Made by a program: the position numbers and the translations under genes | Source of the DNA: JBAVVD01 sp049697115 | GTDB lineage: Bacteria; Acidobacteriota; Aminicenantia; Aminicenantales; UBA4085 | NCBI GenBank assembly: GCA_049697115.1 | Contig: JBAVVD010000002.1 | Coordinates: forward strand, 10,961-74,960 | Direction of reading: 5' to 3' | Length of the DNA: 64,000 nucleotides | Shown here: positions 45,075-53,358 of the stretch, one piece after another | How positions within the stretch are numbered: position 1 is the first letter of the stretch | Layout of the letters: each line of letters begins with the position of its first letter | The notes under the pieces: model-generated | Database searches by the model: none | The model's input: the letters and a program-made list of their open reading frames with translations, nothing else | Told to the model about the DNA's origin: nothing

Positions 45075-46207
45075 ACGATTTCCTCTTCAGCCCTTTCTTT
45101 GGACAGCGTGTACTCCACAATTTCCCTGAAGGTGGAAGGCGTGATGTCTCTCCCTCCCAGGCCGGTGATAAAGCTGAAGACTGGCAGCCCATTGGTAGAA
45201 CCATAGAGAGCGGATTTGACTTCCTGGGAAAAAATTCCATGGTGGCCGTAGGAAATATTCCGGTCGACAACGGCCACTTTTTTGGCTGTATGAAGAATCT
45301 CACGAATTTTGGCAAAGGGGAAGGGCCGGAAGACCTTAATTCTCAGATTTCCGATTTTCAGTCCTTCTTTGCGCAGCTCATCCACGGCCACTCTGGCCGT
45401 GTAGCCCGCTGTTCCGGAAGTCACCAGAATGATCTCCGCATCCTTGCAGAGGTAGTCCTCAACCAATCCCAGATACCGGCCGAACGTCCGCTCGAATTCC
45501 CTTCCGGTCTCTTCGATAAGGGCCGGGACCTTTTCCATATCCTTCTGGAGCTTGTATCTCAGCTCAAAATAGTGTTCGGGAGATGTGAGGCCCCCGAAGG
45601 CATGGGGTTCCTTCAGAGTCAGCCTGAGCTGGGGCTTAAAAGGAGGCAGATACTTGTCCACTTGGTCCTGGTCAGGGATGTCCACCACTTCATAGGTGTG
45701 AGAGAGGGCGAATGCGTCAAGGACGACCATACTGGGGATGGCCACTTTTTCCGAGATTTTAAAAGCCTGGATCACAGTGTCCAACACTTCCTGGTTGGAG
45801 GAGCAGTAGAACTGGATCCAACCCGTGTCTCTCTGGGAGAGGCTGTCGTTCTGGTCTGTCCAGATGCTCCAGCCGGGGGCCATGGCGCGGTTGATGTCTC
45901 CCATGACAACGGGAAGTCGGCCGCCCGAGGCCCAGTGGAGAAGTTCGTGCATCAAGGTCAGGCCCTGGGAGGATGTGGCGGTGAATGTGCGGGCTCCGGC
46001 CAGCGAGGCTCCCAGACAGGCCGCCATGGCCGAGTGTTCGGACTCCACCTTGATGAATTTGGCGTCCAGTGTTTTTTCGGCGCACATCTCCGAAAGAAGT
46101 TCGACAACCTGAGTCTGCGGCGTGATGGGATATGCGGCAATGACCTGAGCCCTGGAGAGCTGGGCTCCGAATGAGAGGGCGTGATTTCCCATGATCACTT
46201 TTTTCAT
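45053..46207 (-). CDS. porA: Pyruvate:ferredoxin oxidoreductase alpha subunit
   Basis: 384 residues from ATG 46207, overlapping the porD stop by four bases. Hallmarks: AAYPITPQTQVVELL near the start, the glycine-rich TATSSQGLTLMHELLHWASG, and DAFALSHTYEVVD. Contains domains I and II of POR (substrate pyrimidine end and CoA side). The upstream in-frame extension lies inside porD and is rejected. Confidence 0.94.
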   Translation of the reverse strand: MKKVIMGNHALSFGAQLSRAQVIAAYPITPQTQVVELLSEMCAEKTLDAKFIKVESEHSAMAACLGASLAGARTFTATSSQGLTLMHELLHWASGGRLPVVMGDINRAMAPGWSIWTDQNDSLSQRDTGWIQFYCSSNQEVLDTVIQAFKISEKVAIPSMVVLDAFALSHTYEVVDIPDQDQVDKYLPPFKPQLRLTLKEPHAFGGLTSPEHYFELRYKLQKDMEKVPALIEETGREFERTFGRYLGLVEDYLCKDAEIILVTSGTAGYTARVAVDELRKEGLKIGNLRIKVFRPFPFAKIREILHTAKKVAVVDRNISYGHHGIFSQEVKSALYGSTNGLPVFSFITGLGGRDITPSTFREIVEYTLSKERAEEEIVWIGVKK

Positions 46208-46503
46208 TTCTCTTCCTCCACCATGGCAATGCATTTCGGCGGGCATTCTTCCGCGCAGATGCCGCATCCTTTGCAGTAGTCATAATCGATGACCGGCCAT
46301 TCATTTTCAATGTCAATGGCCATATCCGGGCAGAACTTCCAACAGATCCCGCACTGAAGGCAGTTCTGAAGGTCAATCACCGGGCGAATGTTCCTCCAGG
46401 CTCCGGTCTTGTTAAAAAGCATGGAGCCCATGGACATGGGCATCATCGGAAATTCTTTTTCCGATTGCAATAGGATTTTGTTGGCGGTTTTTTTCTTTTT
46501 CAT
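46204..46503 (-). CDS. porD: Pyruvate:ferredoxin oxidoreductase delta subunit (2[4Fe-4S])
   Basis: 99 residues with two ferredoxin-type motifs, CLQCGICWKFCP and CKGCGICAEECP, in the layout of PorD. Relays electrons from PorB to ferredoxin. Preceded by porC after nine bases and coupled to porA by an ATGA overlap. Confidence 0.93.
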   Translation of the reverse strand: MKKKKTANKILLQSEKEFPMMPMSMGSMLFNKTGAWRNIRPVIDLQNCLQCGICWKFCPDMAIDIENEWPVIDYDYCKGCGICAEECPPKCIAMVEEEK

Positions 46504-46512
46504 TTTGTCCTC

Positions 46513-47061
46513 TCAGGCCGCTGCTTTTTCATAGGCTTCCCGGGCGGCGTTCTGGTTATCCTGGGGCCTGATGGGAATTCCATCCTTGATAGCCGCAAGC
46601 AGTGACTCCAGTTTTGTCAAACGCAGAATTTTTATGACTGCCCCGATGAGGGCCGTATTGACGATGGGCGTGGCCAGGGTTCCCAGCTTATGCTTGACCG
46701 CGATTTCCGTGGCATGGATCGTGGCGACGTTGTATTTCTTGGGAAAGTGGAATTCCTCAGGCCGCTTGTCGCTGTTGATAATGATGGATCCGCCCTCCTT
46801 GAGTCCCTCTGTGACGTCGATGGCATCGACGAGCGTCGGGTCTACGACGACGACATGATCGGGTGTGTAAATCCGGCTTTTGTCATAAATCGGTTTGTCA
46901 TCAATGCGGATAAAGGCATATACGGGAGCTCCCCGCCGTTCCACGCCGAATTCTGGATAGGCCTGGACATAATTTCCTTCTTTGGCCAGGGCGTCCGCCA
47001 GAATTTTGGAGGCCACTACCGTCCCCTGGCCGCCTCTGCCGTGAAAACGAATTTCAATCAT
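46513..47061 (-). CDS. porC: Pyruvate:ferredoxin oxidoreductase gamma subunit
   Basis: 182 residues. Typical start MIEIRFHGRGGQGTVVASKIL and later AYPEFGVERRGAPVYAFIR. Binds CoA/supports assembly. First gene of the operon with a strong GAAGGAG before the ATG. The order gamma-delta-alpha-beta is the four-subunit type of archaea, Thermotoga and some anaerobic bacteria rather than the fused single-chain enzyme. Confidence 0.93.
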   Translation of the reverse strand: MIEIRFHGRGGQGTVVASKILADALAKEGNYVQAYPEFGVERRGAPVYAFIRIDDKPIYDKSRIYTPDHVVVVDPTLVDAIDVTEGLKEGGSIIINSDKRPEEFHFPKKYNVATIHATEIAVKHKLGTLATPIVNTALIGAVIKILRLTKLESLLAAIKDGIPIRPQDNQNAAREAYEKAAA

Positions 47062-47261
47062 TTTCCACTCCTTCGTCGTATGATCTTGTTTCTCACATAA
47101 AAATCAGCAAAGAAAAATTGCCGTTTAAGATGATGGACCCTTGTGGTTTTCATCTTCTCGATTCCTTCTCTTCATAGAAGGTATTCATTTTCAATTCCGC
47201 CGGATCGCTCATGAGGAGTGTGTTATTTGGGGTGAGTTTGGAGAAAGTTGAATTAAAGGCT

Positions 47262-48119
47262 TCACATCTCAAAACTCATGACTCGATGCGAATGGCACTG
47301 GATATTGACTGCGGCGGGCATGGAGGCGATATGGCAGGGGAAGGCTTCCACATGAACGGCCAGGGCTGTGATTCTTCCGCCCATTCCCTGTGGGCCGATA
47401 CCGAGCTTGTTGATTCTCTCGAGCAGCCGCTTTTCCATATCAGTGTAAAAAGGATCGGGATTATGCGAGTCCAGCGGCCGCCGCAGAAGGGCTTTTTTGG
47501 CCAGCAGTGCGGCATACTCGAAGTTGCCGCCCACGCCCACGCCGACGACAATGGGAGGACAGGGATTGGAGCCTCCTTTGTCGGCTGTCTCCACGACAAA
47601 ATCTTCTATTCCTTCAAGGCCTGCGGCCGGCGCAAACATGCGGATGGCGCTCATGTTTTCCGCACCGCCGCCCTTGGCGATAAAAGTCACCTTGAAGGCG
47701 TCACCGGGGACAAGCTCCCAGTGGATATAGGCGGGTGTGTTATCGCCCGTGTTTTTTCTGCGGACAGGGTCCTCAACGACGGATTTTCGGAGATACCCTT
47801 CACCGTATCCGCGTCTTGTTCCTTCTGTAATGGCGTCCCTGATGCTTTTCAGGCCGTCGTCTTTTTCCAGCCGGACATCTTCTCCGATTTCAACAAAGAA
47901 GACGGCCAGTCCTGTGTCCTGACAAAGCCCGAGTTTCTCTTCCCTGGCAATCCTGGCATTCTCCCGAATCTGCTTGAAAACGTCTTTCCCGGCCGGAGAC
48001 TCCTCTTTCTTTTCCATCTCCTGAATGACGGCGAGGACATCGTCCTGGAGGACGAAATTGGCTTCCTGAACAAGGTCCTTGATCTTGTCCCTGACCTCGG
48101 ACAAGCTTAATGTTTTCAT
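47262..48119 (-). CDS. Fumarate hydratase class I, alpha subunit
   Basis: 285 residues, the N-terminal half of class I fumarases/tartrate dehydratases. Cluster Cys residues in LGLCQDTGLAVF, KGGSNPCPP and NIQCHSHR. The 4Fe-4S enzyme interconverts fumarate and malate. The beta subunit, normally the next gene downstream, is absent: 200 empty bases follow before porC, and ALDH lies upstream. The start has GGCGGAGG. L(+)-tartrate dehydratase alpha is a less likely reading. Confidence 0.9.
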   Translation of the reverse strand: MKTLSLSEVRDKIKDLVQEANFVLQDDVLAVIQEMEKKEESPAGKDVFKQIRENARIAREEKLGLCQDTGLAVFFVEIGEDVRLEKDDGLKSIRDAITEGTRRGYGEGYLRKSVVEDPVRRKNTGDNTPAYIHWELVPGDAFKVTFIAKGGGAENMSAIRMFAPAAGLEGIEDFVVETADKGGSNPCPPIVVGVGVGGNFEYAALLAKKALLRRPLDSHNPDPFYTDMEKRLLERINKLGIGPQGMGGRITALAVHVEAFPCHIASMPAAVNIQCHSHRVMSFEM

Positions 48120-48225
48120 ATGATACCTCCGCCTTTAATTAATATAAAAAGGTGAAGATAAAGTTTAGGCTTCCTTCATAAACCTGTCAAGAAAATATCA
48201 AGGCATTCAAGTGTTTTCGTGGCCA

Positions 48226-49647
48226 TTAAAGTAGGTTCAACGCCATGAGTTTGAGTTCCGTCATTTCTTCCATGGCGTAGCGGACGCCTTCGCGGCCAAA
48301 ACCGGACTGTTTGACACCGCCGTAGGGCATATGATCGATGCGGAATGTGGGGATGTCGTTGACAATTACGCCTCCGACATCGAGGACCTCGTAAGCCTGG
48401 AACGCTTTTTTAAGATTATTGGTAAAGATTCCGGCCTGGAGGCCGTAGATTGAATAATTGACGGCCCTGAGGGCTTCGGCAAAATCTTTGTAGCGGGTGA
48501 CACACACAATGGGCGCAAAGGCTTCGAGCCAGGAAATGCGGAGCTCCGGCGGGACATTCTCAAGGACGGTCGGTTCGAACAATGTTCCATTCCTCGTGCC
48601 GCCGCAGACCAGATGCGCCCCTTTTTCAATAGCCTCGTGGACTCCTTCTTCTGTCTTTGCGGCCGTCTCTTCGTCGATCATCGGCCCGACATCCGTGTCT
48701 TCTTTGAGCGGGTCTCCCAGCTTTAATTTTTTCGTCCTTTCCACAAATCCGTCCAGAAAACGGTCATAGATTTTTTCCTGAATAAACAGGCGCTGGATGG
48801 AAATACAGATCTGCCCGGCATAGGAAAATGAGCCGACGACCGACCGGACCACGGCAAATTCCAGATCTGCGTCCGGCTCGATGACAGCCGCCGCATTGCC
48901 TCCCAGCTCCAGAGTCACCTTTTTCTGATAGGCTTTCTTTTTGAGTTCCCACCCGATGGCCGGACTTCCGGTGAAAGTGACTTTCTTTATTCGTTCATCA
49001 GTGAGAAGGATTTCCGCTTCTGGATAGGCCGAGGGAACGACATTTATTCCGCCGTCCGGACAGCCGGCCTCCTGGACAATTTCCCCCAGAATCAGGGAGG
49101 TGATGGGCACCTGGGAAGACGGCCTGAGCACGACCGTATTTCCTGTGGCCAGGGCGGGTGCGACTTTGTGGGCGACGAGATTAAGAGGAAAATTGAAGGG
49201 CGTAATGGCCGTGACGGCTCCGAGGGGAAAACGCCGGACAAGTCCCCATCTCTGCTTCGTCTGCGGGCTCAAGTCCAGGGGAATGACCTCGCCGACCATT
49301 CTCTTGGCTTCTTCGCTGGCGATTTCAAAGGTCAGCGCCGCGCGATCGACTTCTGCCCTTGAATCCCGAATGGGCTTTCCGGCTTGAAGGGCAATGGAAT
49401 TGGCCAGCTCTTCCTTCCTTTTTTTTATTCCGTAGGAGATTTTTTCCAGCACAGAGGCCCGTTCAAGGCTTGAAAGTTTCCGCGTTTCAGAAAACGCGCG
49501 GTCAGCCGCGGCTATGGCTTTGCGGACCTGGTCTCCTTCGGCCCAATAGACTTTCCCGGCGATATTCCGGTCATAGGGAGACTTGATTTCACGGAAATTT
49601 TTCGACTTTTCCCACTTTCCGTTGATGAACAGATTGTACTCTTGCAC
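48226..49647 (-). CDS. NAD(P)-dependent aldehyde dehydrogenase
   Basis: 473 residues from a GTG with AAAAGGAGGG upstream. ALDH superfamily: VTAITPFNFPLNL, Glu in VTLELGGNAAAV, nucleophile Cys in SYAGQICISIQR, and GFGREGVRYAMEEMTE near the end. The pattern is closest to the lactaldehyde/glyceraldehyde-3-phosphate dehydrogenase group. The exact substrate is unknown. Alone between fumarase alpha and the TIM-barrel gene. Confidence 0.92.
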   Translation of the reverse strand: MQEYNLFINGKWEKSKNFREIKSPYDRNIAGKVYWAEGDQVRKAIAAADRAFSETRKLSSLERASVLEKISYGIKKRKEELANSIALQAGKPIRDSRAEVDRAALTFEIASEEAKRMVGEVIPLDLSPQTKQRWGLVRRFPLGAVTAITPFNFPLNLVAHKVAPALATGNTVVLRPSSQVPITSLILGEIVQEAGCPDGGINVVPSAYPEAEILLTDERIKKVTFTGSPAIGWELKKKAYQKKVTLELGGNAAAVIEPDADLEFAVVRSVVGSFSYAGQICISIQRLFIQEKIYDRFLDGFVERTKKLKLGDPLKEDTDVGPMIDEETAAKTEEGVHEAIEKGAHLVCGGTRNGTLFEPTVLENVPPELRISWLEAFAPIVCVTRYKDFAEALRAVNYSIYGLQAGIFTNNLKKAFQAYEVLDVGGVIVNDIPTFRIDHMPYGGVKQSGFGREGVRYAMEEMTELKLMALNLL

Positions 49648-49679
49648 TGGACCCTCCTTTTGAAAAATAAATGCGATTT

Positions 49680-50531
49680 TTAAGCTTTTTGACTGTACGA
49701 CCGGTAAAGCTTCTTGAGCATAAGCGCATCTGCTTCTTGGTCCGGGCTTTCACAGATGACCAATCCTTCAATCTCAAAATCTTTGAGGACTTGAATCCAT
49801 TCGTCGTAATGGAAATCCGATTCGATCAGGTTGAGGTGTTTGACCTCGCCCTTCTGGTTATAATCCACGCCCGAGATATGAATATGAATGTCCTTCAAGG
49901 AGCTTCGTCCCAGGCGTTTTTCGACCTTTCTCAGGATTCTGTGGAATTCCAGATAGGAATTGACTTTTCCCTCGCGGGCATGCATATGGGAAAAGTCCAG
50001 GCAGGGTTGAAGGCCTTCGATTTCCTTGCAGAGGGAGAGGACTTCCTCGAGAGATCCGAACTGCGACCGTTTGCCCATGGTTTCCAGCCTCATGGTGGCG
50101 GAGTTTCTCTCCGTCCTCAAGATCGAGAGGACTTCTTGAAGTTCCTTTTTAATGGCTTCGTACGTCTGCGCCGGGCTCGATTTTCCGTAGTAGCCGCTGT
50201 GAAAGACAACGGATTTTGCCCCACATTGCTCGGCCATCCGGGCAGAACGCAGCAGCTGATCCTGGCTCTGAAGCCGTTGACCCGGCTCTGGAGAGTTCAA
50301 ATTGATATAGTATGGAGCATGCACGCTTAAGGGCATGTGACAGGCCAGGGCTTTTTTTTTGATTCTCTGGGCCGTATCGCTTCCGACCTTGATTCCTCTC
50401 ACAAACTCGATTTCCAGGCAGTCAAGTCCCCATTCCTGGAGGTACTGGATGGCCTCAAGGGAGGAAGAGCCGGATATGGCGTCCGGAATCCCGGCGGTCC
50501 CGAAGCAGAGCTTTTTAACAATGGAAGGCAT
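49680..50531 (-). CDS. Endonuclease IV-like TIM-barrel protein
   Basis: 283 residues from ATG 50531 (GAGGCCG upstream), overlapping thiC by 17 bases. All metal-ligand positions of endonuclease IV appear in order: PLSVHAPYY, SVVFHSGYY, MRLETMGK, CLDFSHMHA, DIHIHISGV, ESDFHYDEW and ICESPD. It may be an apurinic endonuclease or a related sugar isomerase-type barrel; it is shorter at the N-terminus than classical Nfo. The overlap with thiC suggests joint expression, for which I see no functional reason. Confidence 0.75.
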   Translation of the reverse strand: MPSIVKKLCFGTAGIPDAISGSSSLEAIQYLQEWGLDCLEIEFVRGIKVGSDTAQRIKKKALACHMPLSVHAPYYINLNSPEPGQRLQSQDQLLRSARMAEQCGAKSVVFHSGYYGKSSPAQTYEAIKKELQEVLSILRTERNSATMRLETMGKRSQFGSLEEVLSLCKEIEGLQPCLDFSHMHAREGKVNSYLEFHRILRKVEKRLGRSSLKDIHIHISGVDYNQKGEVKHLNLIESDFHYDEWIQVLKDFEIEGLVICESPDQEADALMLKKLYRSYSQKA

Positions 50532-51822
50532 CGGCCTCTTCATGGGAATTGAGAAACTGGCTGACGATGCGCATGGCGCAGAACTCACCGCACATGGAGC
50601 AGGCTTCTGATTTTGTCTTTCTCTTTTTCCGAATTTCATCGAATTTGTTCGGGTCGACAACAAGATCTCTCTGCTCTTTCCAGTCCAGCCTTTTGCGGGC
50701 CTGGGATATTTTCAGGTCTCTCTGGAGAGCCCCTTTAACGCCTTTGACAATATCCGCGGCATGGGCGGCGATCCGGGAGGCGATAAGCCCTTCCTTGACG
50801 TCTTCTACGGAGGGAAGGCCGACGTGTTCGGAGGGAGTCACATAACAGAGGAAATCGGCCCCGGCCGCCGCGGCAAGGGCTCCACCGATGGCTGAGACAA
50901 TGTGGTCGTAACCGGCGCCGATGTCCGTGACCAGCGGGCCCAGGACGTAGAAAGGAGCCTCATGGCAGATGCGTTTTTGGAGCTTGACATTCATTTCGAC
51001 CTGATCCAGGGGAACATGGCCAGGTCCTTCAACCATGACCTGGACATTCCGTTCCCATGCCCGTTTGACCAGTTCGCCCAGAGTGAGAAGCTCCTCGACC
51101 TGAGGCCGGTCCGTGGCATCGAGCACAGAGCCCGGCCTGAGCCCGTCTCCAAGGCTCAAGGTAAAATCGTACGTATGGGCGATCTCGAGCAGACGGTCAA
51201 AATGGGTATAGAGAGGATTTTCCTTCTGATGATGGAGCATCCAGGCCAGATGAAAAGCTCCGCCCCGCGAGACGATGTCCGCCACCCGTCCCTGGTTCTT
51301 TAACCGTTCAATGGCCCTGGAGGTCAGGCCGCAGTGCACGGTCATGAAGTCCACACCTTCCCTGGCTTGAGATTCAATAACGCCAAAAAGGTCCTCCTCG
51401 GTCATCTTCACGATCGAATCACGCTTCTCGATGGCTTCGATGGCGGCCTGGTACACAGGCACTGTGCCTAAGGGAATCGGAGCCTTTTTGAGTATGGCAT
51501 GCCTGATTTTTTTTATATCGCCGCCTGTGCTCAGGTCCATGAGCGTGTCGGTTTGATGCTTGAGCGCAACTTGGGCTTTTCTCAGCTCCTCTTCCATTCG
51601 GGGAAAGTCTTTGGACGTGCCGATATTGACATTGACTTTTGTCCTTAATTTCTGTCCGATTCCGACGGGATGAAGAGGAGCATGGTTCGGATTATGCGGG
51701 ATAACCACTTTTCCCTGCGCCACAAGGGCCAGTATTTCCTCCGCTGGAATTCCTTCCTCTGCGGCCACTTTATTAAGAGAGGCCGTTGGATTTCCTTTTC
51801 TGGCTTGCTCTATTTGGGTCAT
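50515..51822 (-). CDS. thiC: Phosphomethylpyrimidine synthase ThiC
   Basis: 435 residues, the short bacterial/archaeal form without the long N-terminal domain. Radical-SAM-type, converts aminoimidazole ribotide to hydroxymethylpyrimidine phosphate for thiamine. Motifs: NVNIGTSKDF, MDLSTGGDI, MTVHCGLT, EGPGHVPLDQVEMNVKLQK and the C-terminal cluster motif CSMCGEFCAM. No TPP riboswitch is visible in the 166 bases upstream. Confidence 0.95.
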   Translation of the reverse strand: MTQIEQARKGNPTASLNKVAAEEGIPAEEILALVAQGKVVIPHNPNHAPLHPVGIGQKLRTKVNVNIGTSKDFPRMEEELRKAQVALKHQTDTLMDLSTGGDIKKIRHAILKKAPIPLGTVPVYQAAIEAIEKRDSIVKMTEEDLFGVIESQAREGVDFMTVHCGLTSRAIERLKNQGRVADIVSRGGAFHLAWMLHHQKENPLYTHFDRLLEIAHTYDFTLSLGDGLRPGSVLDATDRPQVEELLTLGELVKRAWERNVQVMVEGPGHVPLDQVEMNVKLQKRICHEAPFYVLGPLVTDIGAGYDHIVSAIGGALAAAAGADFLCYVTPSEHVGLPSVEDVKEGLIASRIAAHAADIVKGVKGALQRDLKISQARKRLDWKEQRDLVVDPNKFDEIRKKRKTKSEACSMCGEFCAMRIVSQFLNSHEEADAFHC

Positions 51823-51988
51823 GAATGATTGCCTTAAAATATAGTTTACATCTCTTCAGTCCTGAATTCAACCACGTCCCCAAGGCGGGAAACAAATGAC
51901 CTTATATTTTCATGGATTGGGAAACGCATTCCAGACGGTGGAGTGCCGGAAAAAAGAATGAGGGTTTCCAGAATGCATGGATAGTGAA

Positions 51989-52930
51989 CTATTTTTTTTG
52001 GAAGGAGTTCCATATAGACTGAAGCCTTTCTCTGTCCTGAGGTCTTAAGGGAAGACTGAAAATTTTCCCGGACAGAAAAATCTCCTGGGATTCCTGAAGG
52101 AGCTTCCTTAATTTTGTTCGATCCCTCTGTGCAGAGAGAATTAAATAGGCGTTGGCCTCCATGACCGCCTGTTCTTCAATGGAGATGTTCCGGGTCAATC
52201 TGAGGAAGGTTTCAAGACTTTGTACGGCATCTTTGGAGCGGCGGCTCCAGTAGGCGATTTTTCCCAGCTCCAGGTGGCCCCTGACCTCCGTTGGATTATT
52301 TGTGATCAAGCGCCGGAATGTGTCTCTGGCCGCTTTCAGGTTACCGCTTTGACTGTAAATGCGGGCGAGTTCATAGTATGTATCCGTCAAGCGGGGATTG
52401 TCCTGAATCAGTTTTTCAAGCGATGGGATGGACTCTTTATCCTGTTTGCGAGCGGCCTCTTCAGGAGCCTTTATGGTCGGGGTCCGGAGGACTTCTGTTT
52501 CGCCTGTTTTTTGTGTTTCCGTTTGAGGGAGAGAAATATCGAGCTTGAATAATTGGATAAGCTTTTCGAGTTCAACTCCTGCGGAAGGGTGAATTTCCAG
52601 ACTTTTCAATCCCTCTTGGCCCACAAGGTCCAGGGCGTTTCTCAGACATTGTTCGCTCTTCTCCAGGCTGTTCAGATGGAAATGGCATAAGCTGAGGTAG
52701 ACGTAGGCCTTACCGGTAAGGTCTTTCTGTCTGTGCAGGCCGAACACGGCGATTTCCAGTTCTTTGACAGCTTCTTTATAGTTTCGGGCCAGATATGCCT
52801 TTTCCGCCTCTTTAAGGGTCTTCAGGTAAAAAGGATCAACGGTCTGGCCGGCCGAAATAGAGAGAGAACAGAAGAGCAGTCCTGCACTCACCAGGAGTGG
52901 AACCACTCTTGCGAAAGGCCTCTTTTTCAT
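51989..52930 (-). CDS. Exported TPR protein
   Basis: 313 residues from ATG 52930 (AAGGA upstream). A signal peptide (VVPLLVSAGLLFCSLSISAGQ) precedes helical repeats at about 35-110 (LKEAEKAYLARNYKEAVKEL) and again at 185-260 (TYYELARIYSQSGNLKAARD, GHLELGKIAYWSRRSKDAVQ). A Pro/Lys-rich linker lies between. A periplasmic scaffold; partner unknown. Confidence 0.75.
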   Translation of the reverse strand: MKKRPFARVVPLLVSAGLLFCSLSISAGQTVDPFYLKTLKEAEKAYLARNYKEAVKELEIAVFGLHRQKDLTGKAYVYLSLCHFHLNSLEKSEQCLRNALDLVGQEGLKSLEIHPSAGVELEKLIQLFKLDISLPQTETQKTGETEVLRTPTIKAPEEAARKQDKESIPSLEKLIQDNPRLTDTYYELARIYSQSGNLKAARDTFRRLITNNPTEVRGHLELGKIAYWSRRSKDAVQSLETFLRLTRNISIEEQAVMEANAYLILSAQRDRTKLRKLLQESQEIFLSGKIFSLPLRPQDRERLQSIWNSFQKK

Positions 52931-53010
52931 GGATGTATCCTTGAGTCTTGACTTTGACTCGTTATTATTTATAAATGGATAATCCGCTTTTGTCAAAATC
53001 TAAGATCAAG

Positions 53011-53070
53011 CCGAAGGCACTTGAGAAGCCGTGAGAATCGCTTTCCGGAGTGGATGAAGTGCGCCTTCGG
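53011..53070 (+). other. Imperfect hairpin in the gap before the polysaccharide cluster
   Basis: CCGAAGGCACTT (53011-53022) pairs with AAGTGCGCCTTCGG (53057-53070), with two extra bases. A second small hairpin TCACCT/AGGTGA is at 53138-53153. The rest of 52931-53358 has no supportable gene. Confidence 0.4.
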
Positions 53071-53239
53071 ACTCCTGAGACTAATCCTTCCGAGAAGAGC
53101 GAGCGGAGACCGGAATGGTTTTAGATGGAGAATATTCTCACCTTTTTAGGTGAAAGGGTTGGTCGAAAATTCACCCCGGGATTCATCTTGACGGATTATT
53201 GCCTCTGAAGAGAAACGGTGCATAATGACTTTTAACAGG

Positions 53240-53267
53240 TTGCGTGGCCGATTCTTTGATTTATAAT
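53240..53267 (+). promoter_or_regulatory. Candidate promoter of the polysaccharide cluster
   Basis: TTGCGT at 53240-53245, spacer 16, perfect TATAAT at 53262-53267, leaving a leader of about 85 bases before the flippase gene. No JUMPstart/ops element is seen. Confidence 0.5.
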
Positions 53268-53358
53268 AGGAAGAGCAGGTCTTTGTAAGAGCTCTTGTCG
53301 AAAGGAAGCGGCAACCTTTCGTTGGAAAAACTCTAAGCGGCGGTAGCCTATCTCATCT

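Noticed and set aside
45032..46174. Long plus-strand ORF opposite porA/porB
   Set aside because: It is the antisense of two clear POR subunits and resembles no protein.
47211..48110. 299-codon plus-strand ORF opposite fumarase alpha
   Set aside because: Shadow frame of a well-supported gene.
51823..51988. TPP riboswitch upstream of thiC
   Set aside because: Neither the CTGAGA core nor the ACCTGA..GATAATGC block is present on the minus strand.
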